Source: Elusimicrobiota bacterium
Lineage (GTDB): Bacteria > Elusimicrobiota > Elusimicrobia > F11
Assembly (NCBI GenBank): GCA_022709485.1
Contig: JAKLIS010000079.1
Location: 1 to 6,547, forward strand
DNA: 6,547 nucleotides
Reading direction: 5' to 3'
Position 1 is the first letter of the stretch; each line of letters begins with the position of its first letter. Below the pieces are notes generated by a model. That model saw nothing but the letters and a program-made list of their open reading frames with translations, was not told where the DNA came from and did not search any database. Positions 1 through 6,042 of the stretch are shown here, piece by piece. A program made the translations under genes and the position numbers.

Positions 1-288
1 TTTCTGAGCGAGATCCCCGTAGACGACCAAAGGAATATGTGTTTGACGAGACTCAAAATTCAAAGGTTCCCCTTGCGAAACCGAATAGCGATGGATCCGC
101 TGATCCGGCTCTGGAGAACGCGCGCGACCCCACAACGGGGCGTTCAATAAAACGGAAAAAAGAACCGCTGCGAGGAACAATCGAAATCCGTCGTCCCGAA
201 ATGTTTCTGTTCGGGACCTCCCTTTCGATGCCGAGCAGAAAATTCTCGGCATGACGGCGTTGAAATACACTTTTTTAAAAAGTTTCAC
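1..288 (-). CDS. Partial secreted protein of unknown function, N-terminal 96 residues only
   Basis: An open frame runs from an in-frame stop at 378-376 to the left edge, so the C-terminus is missing. I chose the GTG at 288 because AAGGAG lies at 306-301, 12 bases upstream (slightly long), and because the protein then opens with a basic MKLFKK-like stretch. Other starts in the same frame are GTG 270, ATG 252 and TTG 180. Residues 37-53 form a clear hydrophobic core (LFLAAVLFSVLLNAPLW), followed by a possible signal peptidase site after GRA at about residue 56. Residues 57-96 are soluble and match no family I recognise. Residues 11-34 are encoded by a palindromic element, which gives an unusually long, basic n-region. 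If TTG 180 were the true start, the signal peptide would begin directly at the hydrophobic core and the element would be leader sequence. Coding by this strand is well supported; the start is uncertain. Confidence 0.55.
   Translation of the reverse strand, partial: MKLFKKVYFNAVMPRIFCSASKGRSRTETFRDDGFRLFLAAVLFSVLLNAPLWGRARSPEPDQRIHRYSVSQGEPLNFESRQTHIPLVVYGDLAQK
188..257. repeat. Compact palindromic element able to fold as a three-way junction
   Basis: Three inverted pairs nest without gaps. CCGTC (188-192) pairs with GACGG (253-257) and closes the structure. GTCCCGAA (193-200) pairs with TTCGGGAC (210-217) around a 9-base loop. ATGCCGAG (228-235) pairs with CTCGGCAT (245-252) around another 9-base loop. 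A 10-base linker joins the two arms. Both arms have 8-base perfect stems and 9-base loops. The style resembles dispersed intergenic palindromes of many environmental bacteria, so I infer a repeat family, but only one copy is in this window. It overlaps the start of the leftmost gene. Confidence 0.6.
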
Positions 289-300
289 CGCTTGATGTAT

Positions 301-306
301 CTCCTT
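301..306 (-). promoter_or_regulatory. Ribosome binding site for the leftmost gene
   Basis: AAGGAG on the minus strand, followed by 12 bases and then GTG at 288. It is the best Shine-Dalgarno match ahead of any start in that frame and is the main reason for choosing the GTG. The spacing is a little longer than the usual 5-10 bases. Confidence 0.45.
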
Positions 307-311
307 CGCAC

Positions 312-373
312 CTTTTCGACTGATCCCCTTCCCGGCGGAAGCTTCCCGCCGGGAAGGAAAATCAGTCAAAAAG
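312..373 (-). terminator. Long strong hairpin behind the sandwich-protein gene, possible terminator or 3' stabiliser
   Basis: CCTTCCCGGCGG (327-338) pairs perfectly with CCGCCGGGAAGG (346-357) around a 7-base loop. After a small internal loop, GACTGAT (318-324) pairs with ATCAGTC (361-367). A further CTTTT/AAAAG pairing follows after one C-A mismatch. The structure starts 12 bases after the stop codon of the 385-1065 gene, the right place for a transcript end. However, no T-tract follows it on either strand; the minus-strand T-run lies on the 5' side. It could instead protect the mRNA end or be a palindromic repeat. The next gene's ribosome binding site begins only 6 bases beyond it. Confidence 0.5.
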
Positions 374-384
374 CTTTACACGAT

Positions 385-1065
385 TTACTTCACCAACCGG
401 ACTTCATCCATGTAAAAAGTAATTCCGTTTGGATTGGAGTCCGCGTTGACCACGAACATGAACCCGCCGATGATGTGGCTTAAGTCAAGACCGGTGAGAT
501 CAATGGAATATTCCGTCCATTTATCCGTGAGAACAATGGGGCCGATATAAGCATCGTCGGAGTCACCTTCTTCAGTTTTGCCGGCAATACCACCCAGCTG
601 AAACTTATCGATTGTTTCTCCGCCTTTTTCACCGCGCGCCCAAAGAAGCATCTTGGAATACCCGGTGAGGTCGAATCCGCCTTTCTTGTCGCCCCAGTTG
701 TTGGCCGGCTGCTGCCAGTAAATGCCGGCCCAACCATTGCCTTGCTTCCGCTCGGCGGTATAAGTCACCTTCATGCAGGTCTCATCTTTCAACAGAGCGG
801 GATCATCGCCTTTCTTTTTGGACTTCTTGGCTTTTTGGGCCGGCTTGGCCACGCTCTTGGTCCACCGTGGGTCAAACTTCAAATCGGCGTGATCGCCCAT
901 CCAGCCTGACTCTGCGTAATGGTTGAGTTTGGAACCGCTTTCGGTGTAGATGAAGAATATTTCGGGCTTATCTTTTTTCGGCGCCGCTTGTGCAATCGCA
1001 ACGGCCGAAAAAACAAGTCCGAGAACCAACATCATCGCCATTGGCAGTCTCAGTTGTTTATTCAT
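385..1065 (-). CDS. Small secreted protein with a carbohydrate-binding-like beta-sandwich domain
   Basis: This 226-residue protein opens with a classical signal peptide: basic start, hydrophobic core at about 8-26, and AQA as a likely cleavage site near residue 27. A lysine-rich linker follows (about 74-85, KPAQKAKKSKKK). From about residue 95 to the end comes a domain rich in beta strands and exposed tryptophans: GWAGIYWQQP (111-120), NNWG, a central strand around MLLWARG (139-145), and a last strand ITFYMDEVRLVK (215-226). This order, with a WTEYSIDLTGL strand (183-193) and a terminal YMDEVRL, is typical of CBM11-like or galactose-binding-like jelly rolls attached to glycanases. I infer glycan binding in the periplasm or at the surface; no catalytic residues are evident. 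The start has an excellent ribosome binding site. It is the last gene before a strong hairpin and follows the barrel gene by 68 bases. Confidence 0.85.
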   Translation of the reverse strand: MNKQLRLPMAMMLVLGLVFSAVAIAQAAPKKDKPEIFFIYTESGSKLNHYAESGWMGDHADLKFDPRWTKSVAKPAQKAKKSKKKGDDPALLKDETCMKVTYTAERKQGNGWAGIYWQQPANNWGDKKGGFDLTGYSKMLLWARGEKGGETIDKFQLGGIAGKTEEGDSDDAYIGPIVLTDKWTEYSIDLTGLDLSHIIGGFMFVVNADSNPNGITFYMDEVRLVK

Positions 1066-1069
1066 GTTG

Positions 1070-1078
1070 CCTCCTCCT
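1070..1078 (-). promoter_or_regulatory. Very strong ribosome binding site of the sandwich-protein gene
   Basis: AGGAGGAGG lies on the minus strand just upstream of the ATG at 1065. It is the best Shine-Dalgarno match in the window and settles the start. It suggests this small protein is made in larger amounts than the genes upstream. Confidence 0.8.
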
Positions 1079-1106
1079 ATGTTCTATTCCATTCCAATTC
1101 TTCGAT

Positions 1107-1128
1107 GGGTCAAGAAATGGATTGACCC
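1107..1128 (-). other. Intercistronic hairpin between the barrel gene and the sandwich-protein gene
   Basis: GGGTCAA (1107-1113) pairs perfectly with TTGACCC (1122-1128) around an 8-base loop, starting 6 bases after the barrel gene's stop codon. No T-run follows on the minus strand, so it is more likely an RNA processing or stabilising structure than an intrinsic terminator. The TTGACC on the minus strand resembles a -35 box, but no good -10 box lies at the right distance. Confidence 0.45.
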
Positions 1129-1133
1129 GGCCT

Positions 1134-3095
1134 TCACATCTCCTGAAACTGGAACTCAAATCCAAATCGGTGAGAAAATGTCGTTCGGATTTCATCGAAT
1201 GGTCCCAGGCTCGGTGGTAAAAATAAATTGTCATCTTGTCTGGCGCCGATATAATTTAAATCCCAAACCGTATTGGAGGTGATTTTGTAGCTCACACCGG
1301 CTCCCCATAGCCGGTCATAAGATTCGCCCCAGAAAGGGTGAATATTCGGTTCCGGACCCCATATTCCCGATCCGTAGTGCCCACGAACGGCCCACGAGGC
1401 CAAAGCCAACTCCGCCTCCACAGACCAATATTCCGTGAGAGACTTATTGGGGCGCGAGGTGTCGGTATCATATGCCAGGCTGGATATCGCGGGCATCTGG
1501 CCGCCGGAAAAACCAAGGAAATATCCAATAGAAGCCAAAGTTCCTGTTCCGATGACCCGAAACTCATTCAACGGATGATCGGAGGCCCATGCACCGGAGT
1601 GGGCGGCGGATTCCCAAACAATTTCTCCGCTATCGTCCCAATAATATTGCCGGTCTGTGGTTGTTTTATAATCGCTCATCCGATATTGGACCGCCATGGA
1701 GAACGGTTTGTCTTTAACTTCTTTAAAAAGATTCCACCGGCCCAATATTTGCGGATCGTATTGGAACATGCTGGTGTATTTATCCGGGTTAAGCTGAAAA
1801 GTGGCGAGGAAAAAGGCCGCCTCCCGGTTGGACCAATTCACATTAAAGGGAGATTCGGGGCCCCGGGGATTGGCGGCGATGGCACCGACATTGGCCGGTG
1901 TCCCCTCATATAAAAACGGAATAGGCCCTTCAATGGGCTTTCGATAAGTATATTTAAAATCCGAACGAACGTAGGCGGAGATATGAGTGCCCGCTTCTAC
2001 ATCAATTTGATTTTTGTTGCCGGCCAAGATCCCTAAGTGTGTTAAATCAACGGCATAAAACCAAAGGCGACTAAAGATTTCAGGCTGCATTTCAAGGCGC
2101 AAACGACCTCCAAGGCCGTCGGAATTATGAGACGTTTTTTGAGAAATATTATAGGAAGACCCCAAGAGTCCGCTTCCGCCCGGGGTTTCGCGCGCGACCA
2201 AATACGTTTCCCCGGATCGAAAGGGCCTGTAAATAGCTCCAACGGTTAACTTATTCCCCGACCCAAATGGGGTTTCCAAAGATAAGGTGCCGGCTCTATC
2301 TCTTTCGTCTTCATCTTCGGCAAAGGGAGCATCTTCATCCTTGTAAACAGCCGTAATTTTAGAACTTTGAACAGGGACGCTCACCCGGCCAAAATAGGAA
2401 TTTGAATATCCCCAGTTGAGCTCGCTTCCTGTCGCGGCAGCCGCTTCGATTCCATAAAGCGACCCGCCTAACTCAAGACCTTGAGGAACGCGGGTCTCTG
2501 AAATATTGAGAAATAAATTTTGATTCCACCGGCTTTGACAAATTCCATAAAACCCTGAGGATCCCAAATAGTCCTCATTAAAATAGGTTTCCGGATAAAG
2601 CCTGAAAAAATCTCCATAGGCCCGCCAATCGGGACGCGAAACGCCTGAGAAAGCATCTAAATACCAATTTTCTTTTTTAATTTTTCCTTCGGCTTGGCGC
2701 AAAATGAAATGCTCGTCATTTTGATCCAGCCGATGGGCTTCATTAATGGGACGCCAAAACCGATCCGCATAATCGCCTTGAAGTTCGAATAATATCCGGC
2801 CTGAAACGCTGGGGGAGAAACGCGCGGCTACATCAGTTAAAAGGCTCTGCCCCCATTCCGTGGTCCAAGGAGTTTTGTCCCCATTACTATCAATTTCTCG
2901 GTACGATTTATTGAGGCCGTTATTCTCAACCGCCCAACCGGGGGACACCCTGTGTATAACGCCCTCTAACCGTAAATCGTGTGAGAGTCGAAGGCTCCCG
3001 ACGTTAAGGGGAACGTCTTCTGAATAGCCGGGACAAATGAACGCCATGGCGAATATCCCCAGGAAAATCCCGCAGATTTGTTTCCCCCATCTCAT
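1134..3095 (-). CDS. Outer-membrane beta-barrel-like protein, putative oligosaccharide porin or exporter
   Basis: This 653-residue protein has an N-terminal signal peptide (MRWGKQ, hydrophobic core about 8-22, likely cleavage after GYS near residue 25). There is no proper lipobox at C21. The mature part is rich in alternating aromatic and polar strands of about ten residues, separated by Gly/Asn/Asp-rich turns, for example YFGRVSVPVQ (234-243) and NKLTVGAIYRPF (281-292). No hydrophobic helix follows the signal. One loop is strikingly acidic (252-267, KDEDAPFAEDEDERDR). The C-terminus alternates as a final strand, HRFGFEFQFQ, but ends in EM rather than the usual Phe or Trp. I recognise no named family. 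Its start overlaps the stop of the glycosidase gene by one base, which points to coupled translation and a joint role. Passage of glycan fragments is inference from this context. Confidence 0.8.
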   Translation of the reverse strand: MRWGKQICGIFLGIFAMAFICPGYSEDVPLNVGSLRLSHDLRLEGVIHRVSPGWAVENNGLNKSYREIDSNGDKTPWTTEWGQSLLTDVAARFSPSVSGRILFELQGDYADRFWRPINEAHRLDQNDEHFILRQAEGKIKKENWYLDAFSGVSRPDWRAYGDFFRLYPETYFNEDYLGSSGFYGICQSRWNQNLFLNISETRVPQGLELGGSLYGIEAAAATGSELNWGYSNSYFGRVSVPVQSSKITAVYKDEDAPFAEDEDERDRAGTLSLETPFGSGNKLTVGAIYRPFRSGETYLVARETPGGSGLLGSSYNISQKTSHNSDGLGGRLRLEMQPEIFSRLWFYAVDLTHLGILAGNKNQIDVEAGTHISAYVRSDFKYTYRKPIEGPIPFLYEGTPANVGAIAANPRGPESPFNVNWSNREAAFFLATFQLNPDKYTSMFQYDPQILGRWNLFKEVKDKPFSMAVQYRMSDYKTTTDRQYYWDDSGEIVWESAAHSGAWASDHPLNEFRVIGTGTLASIGYFLGFSGGQMPAISSLAYDTDTSRPNKSLTEYWSVEAELALASWAVRGHYGSGIWGPEPNIHPFWGESYDRLWGAGVSYKITSNTVWDLNYIGARQDDNLFLPPSLGPFDEIRTTFSHRFGFEFQFQEM

Positions 3096-5014
3096 TATTT
3101 GGGCGCTCCTTCTTTCATCTTCATTGGTTCAAACGGTAAGGGATCTCTCCAAGGCCCTCTTTTAAATGTCTCATAGGCGGGCCGAAGTTGCCGCATAAAC
3201 GGAGAATTATCCCCATTTCCCTGACTGGTGATGCCGAGCCATTCTTCATACATAAATCCATCGGGGAAAGGTCCCTCGTCCTGGGGCTCGGTGTCATGAA
3301 TCCAAACCCCAAATTGGGGTCCGGCCTTCCACCACTCATCAATCCATTCAAAAATCGAACCTCCAATGGCCAATCCGGTTTCAAATCCCGCCGAATGATT
3401 CATTATATCTTTCCAGGCCGCCATCAAATATTCAGCTTGTTTCCGGCCGCCCTCGCTATCCTCCCCGAATTTGACCCAAGCCGGGCACCCAAATTCTGAA
3501 ATCAATACGGGTTTTTTCCAGTATTGTTTCAATGATCTCCAGAAGTTTCTCCCGAAACCATGGCTTCCGCGGTAGGAATTAACGCCTAAGACGTCAATAT
3601 TCGGACACCATTGGGAGATGAGGTTCAAGTTTCCTAAATCCCCCGCACAAAGAGCAATAGGATGTTGCGGATCTAAGTCGCGGATCATTTGGGCCACAGA
3701 GTCGGCGAATCGGAAAAATTCTTCGGGCACTTTATTGGCGTTATTCGCGTTTCCGTAATTATTTTCATTTCCCAACATCCACATGAGGACATAATCCTCA
3801 TCTTTATTCTCGAGGACCATGTCCCTAACGCTCTGTCTCATTTTCTCAAGTTGGGCGGGATCCGTATAATCAGTTCCTTTTTCCCAAGCCGCGTCCGAAC
3901 CGATAGTATAAGCGCCCAGAAAATCCCCCATGATGACCCCTATCCCGAAACGTCTTTTTAGATCCCTCAATAAGGTTTTATTTTCAGAATGATGGTAAAG
4001 CCGGAGAGTGTTTATTCCCATCTCTTTCATCAATTGAAAGTCCCCAATGGGCATTTCGTTCCCCTCCTGGATGTTATTGTGGTTGGCATCCACCCAGGCG
4101 TCATAAGGTCCATCTATCAATCCGTTTGAGTTTTGATCGGAAATCATCCATTCGCTGTTCACACGGTACCCCCAATCGGGGCTCACCCCGATAGGATTGG
4201 GCAGGTAACACATTCCTCGAATAAAAAACGGCCGGCCGCCCACCATCAACTGCCAATGGCCATTTTTATATTGAACCAGGTGAACACTACGGCCGCCCAC
4301 TCTTTTTTGTACACCTTTCAGCTCCATGGGATCGGATTTTCTGCCCGCTTTGTGCACCCACTTTCCTGGGGAAATGGCAAAAACGTCGTTGGTGGTTTTG
4401 TTGTCAAAGCCATTTTCAATAAGAATGTCCGCCCCCTCTAAATCCAATTTCCACTCGGGATGTTGTTCTAATAGTTTGAATACGGCATCCAATGCCGCCA
4501 TGCCGATGTACAAAGGCTGATTCTTCTTCCACACCACTTCTTTCGGGAAATTGACAAAAGTTGAGTAGTATCCTTTTAGCGCTTGGGCTGGGTGCCCGCC
4601 CAATTCTAAGCTTCGAGCCATGTTGTAAAACTTAAGACCCCGGTTCGAAGGATCTTTTAAGGTTCCCCACTTATAAAATGCGGCCTCCGGATCTTTTTCC
4701 GGATAAAAATCCTCCAAGGGTCCTTTAAGCAAATCGGACTCGATAAATTTTGAGAAATTTTTCTGTTTTCGGAGGCCCAAGACATTGGGGTACACTCCTG
4801 TCCCCACGGCTGCGGACAGGCCTAATTCATCGGTCACAGAGAACCTGAAATCATGGGTTCCCACGTTTTCAAACCTCCCATAATGTTCAAAGTCAACAAA
4901 CGGTACTTCCCCCGAGTCTTTCAGGGCAAAATACAGTGGATTTTTTGCTTCGACGGCAAGAGAAAACAGAATAAGAACCGGAACCGCAATTTTTCGAACA
5001 TTAAACTTCTTCAT
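3095..5014 (-). CDS. Secreted clan GH-A glycoside hydrolase (GH2/GH72-like TIM barrel) with a helical N-terminal region
   Basis: The 639-residue protein starts with a signal peptide (MKKFNVRK, hydrophobic core about 9-21, cleavage after VEA at 23). Residues 105-190 look alpha-helical and TPR-like (LKFYNMARSLELGGHPAQAL). The catalytic barrel spans about 245-615. It opens with RPFFIRGMCYLPNP (261-274), as in GH2-type barrels, and has NTLRLYH (335-341). Glu417 in MWMLGNENN is the likely acid/base, and Glu507 in VLISEFG the likely nucleophile. SIFEWIDEWWKAG (553-565) adds an aromatic substrate platform. The two glutamates imply a retaining mechanism, as known for clan GH-A; whether it hydrolyses or transglycosylates, and on which sugar, cannot be told. 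Two calcium-loop-like motifs interrupt the early barrel. GGAG lies 4 bases ahead of the ATG. It stands between sugar permeases and a barrel protein, so I infer glycan processing in the periplasm or outside. Confidence 0.88.
   Translation of the reverse strand: MKKFNVRKIAVPVLILFSLAVEAKNPLYFALKDSGEVPFVDFEHYGRFENVGTHDFRFSVTDELGLSAAVGTGVYPNVLGLRKQKNFSKFIESDLLKGPLEDFYPEKDPEAAFYKWGTLKDPSNRGLKFYNMARSLELGGHPAQALKGYYSTFVNFPKEVVWKKNQPLYIGMAALDAVFKLLEQHPEWKLDLEGADILIENGFDNKTTNDVFAISPGKWVHKAGRKSDPMELKGVQKRVGGRSVHLVQYKNGHWQLMVGGRPFFIRGMCYLPNPIGVSPDWGYRVNSEWMISDQNSNGLIDGPYDAWVDANHNNIQEGNEMPIGDFQLMKEMGINTLRLYHHSENKTLLRDLKRRFGIGVIMGDFLGAYTIGSDAAWEKGTDYTDPAQLEKMRQSVRDMVLENKDEDYVLMWMLGNENNYGNANNANKVPEEFFRFADSVAQMIRDLDPQHPIALCAGDLGNLNLISQWCPNIDVLGVNSYRGSHGFGRNFWRSLKQYWKKPVLISEFGCPAWVKFGEDSEGGRKQAEYLMAAWKDIMNHSAGFETGLAIGGSIFEWIDEWWKAGPQFGVWIHDTEPQDEGPFPDGFMYEEWLGITSQGNGDNSPFMRQLRPAYETFKRGPWRDPLPFEPMKMKEGAPK
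3106..3111 (-). promoter_or_regulatory. Ribosome binding site of the barrel gene inside the glycosidase gene
   Basis: AAGGAG sits 10 bases upstream of the ATG at 3095, within the last codons of the preceding gene. Stop and start share one base (TAATG at 3097-3093). This supports the chosen start and translational coupling of the two genes. Confidence 0.7.
4055..4138 (-). other. Pair of EF-hand or dockerin-like calcium loops inside the glycosidase
   Basis: This segment encodes residues 293-320. The first loop, DQNSNGLIDGPYD (293-305), has D at 1, N at 3, N at 5, G at 6 and I at 8, matching an EF-hand or dockerin calcium loop. The second, DANHNNIQEGNE (309-320), has D at 1, N at 3, N at 5 and Glu at 12. 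They lie after the GYRVNSEWM segment, before strand NTLRLYH. Calcium binding is inferred from the motif only. Confidence 0.55.
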
Positions 5015-5139
5015 GCAACTCCGTTTTTAATCCCGCCTAAAGTCGAGCACAAAACCCTTGTGCGCACCCGAGGGAGGATGTACCAGGAAAGTATTTTGGT
5101 AGGGGCCAACAGTATATAAAAAAAATGGGAAATGGGATT
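5015..5139 (-). promoter_or_regulatory. Intercistronic spacer with possible promoter and two small hairpins
   Basis: On the minus strand, a run of eight T (5125-5118) is followed by TATACT (5116-5111), a good -10 box about 97 bases before the glycosidase start. No convincing -35 box precedes it. Downstream are an inverted pair TACCA/TGGTA (5081-5085 and 5097-5101) and a perfect 6-base hairpin, GCACAA/TTGTGC (5047-5052 and 5058-5063). Upstream of the T-run is a short GGG/CCC pairing, too weak to call a terminator. The layout would let the glycosidase and downstream genes be transcribed apart from the permeases. Confidence 0.35.
5019..5022 (-). promoter_or_regulatory. Ribosome binding site of the glycosidase gene
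   Basis: GGAG lies 4 bases upstream of the ATG at 5014. The distance is short but acceptable. The following MKKFNVRK signal peptide confirms this start. Confidence 0.55.
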
Positions 5140-6039
5140 TCACCCTTTTACGGCGCCGGCTGTTGCCCCTGCAATGATATGTTTTTGAAGAAATGTATAA
5201 GCGATGATAATCGGGATAACCGTAATGGTGGCACCGGCCATGAGCAAATGGTCTTGAGCCAATTGGCCCCCCCAAAAAGTCAAAAGGCCCTTGGTCAAAG
5301 GCATGAGGGCCTGGTCCTGTAAAATTAATTGAGCCAGGATAAACTCGTTCCAGACTGTAATGGACGTAAATAAAGCCACGACCGCCAGGGCCGGCTTGGC
5401 CAAAGGGATGAGAACATTCCACCAAATGCCGAACCGTCCGCAGCCGTCTATGCGAGCCGCGTCTTCCAATTCAACCGGAATCCGTTCGAAAAAAGGCTTC
5501 AAAATAAATAATCCCACGGCGAGGCTTCCGTTAATTTGAGGCAGGATGTAACCCAGACGCGTGTTGATGAGGCCCAGTTTCATGATTAAAACATAAATCG
5601 CGACAATGGCTCCCGGGACCGGAATCATGATGGTGGCCAGAAACATGTAGTAAAGCAAATTTTTTCCGGGAAACCGAAGCCGGGCAAAAGCGTACGCGGC
5701 CAGAGACGCGATGAGAAGCACTCCAATCACCACCCCCGCGGTGTAAATAACGCTATTGATGAAATAGGAACCGAAATTTCCTTCCGTCCAGGCGGTGACA
5801 AAATTGGAAAAATGAGGATCGTCTGGAATGATTCCCATATCGGAAAAAACAGTCCGTTGAGTCTTGAGAGCCGAAGAAAACATCCAAACCAAAGGGAAAA
5901 TACAGGAGAAGGCGACTGTGATAAGAATTCCATGGCGAACGATAGCCGACAGCACAGCCATCGCTTTCGTATGAATCTTTTCTCGCCTGGAAATGGGCGC
6001 TTCAGGGGTCCTCCCTAATTTAACTTTATTGATTTTCAT
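5140..6039 (-). CDS. Carbohydrate ABC transporter permease, MalG/UgpE type
   Basis: This 299-residue inner-membrane protein is full length for the MalG-type family. A basic N-terminus (1-30) leads to a first membrane segment (about 36-55). Others lie at about 97-117, 128-150, 165-182, 214-232 and 265-284, giving the usual six. The cytoplasmic coupling (EAA) loop is at about 190-216: ELEDAARIDG, then WWNVLIPLAKP, with Asp193 where Glu is the consensus, a common variant. It would dock on the nucleotide-binding subunit. The sequence TVWNEF (228-233) is typical of this group. The start lies three bases after the stop of the first permease (TAG, GTC, ATG), so the two form one heterodimeric permease unit. 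The imported sugar is unknown; the neighbouring glycosidase suggests an oligosaccharide. Confidence 0.95.
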   Translation of the reverse strand: MKINKVKLGRTPEAPISRREKIHTKAMAVLSAIVRHGILITVAFSCIFPLVWMFSSALKTQRTVFSDMGIIPDDPHFSNFVTAWTEGNFGSYFINSVIYTAGVVIGVLLIASLAAYAFARLRFPGKNLLYYMFLATIMIPVPGAIVAIYVLIMKLGLINTRLGYILPQINGSLAVGLFILKPFFERIPVELEDAARIDGCGRFGIWWNVLIPLAKPALAVVALFTSITVWNEFILAQLILQDQALMPLTKGLLTFWGGQLAQDHLLMAGATITVIPIIIAYTFLQKHIIAGATAGAVKG

Positions 6040-6042
6040 GAC

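Noticed and set aside
3..254. Plus-strand open frame at the left edge, possibly the end of a gene
   Set aside because: The opposite strand is open over the same stretch and encodes a clear hydrophobic signal core with a ribosome binding site. The plus-strand product is low-complexity and charged, with no recognisable feature.
1090..1127. Promoter with TTGACC as -35 box before the sandwich-protein gene
   Set aside because: No acceptable -10 box lies 15-19 bases downstream, and the hexamer is one arm of a perfect hairpin, which explains it better.
1338..1913. Long plus-strand open frame of 191 codons
   Set aside because: It lies entirely antisense within the barrel gene, whose signal peptide, ribosome binding site and strand pattern support the minus strand.
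3033..3044. Lipoprotein signal (Cys21) in the barrel protein
   Set aside because: The residues before the Cys are A-F-I, which does not fit a lipobox; a standard cleavage near residue 25 is more likely.
5118..5142. Intrinsic terminator after the second permease, ending in eight T
   Set aside because: The stem before the T-run is only a short GGG/CCC pairing with a bulged A-T extension and extra bases before the T-run, too weak to call.
5027..5425. Minus-strand open frame of 132 codons overlapping the end of the second permease
   Set aside because: It overlaps the well-supported MalG-type permease in another frame, and its product is Gly/His/Pro-rich without a recognisable fold.
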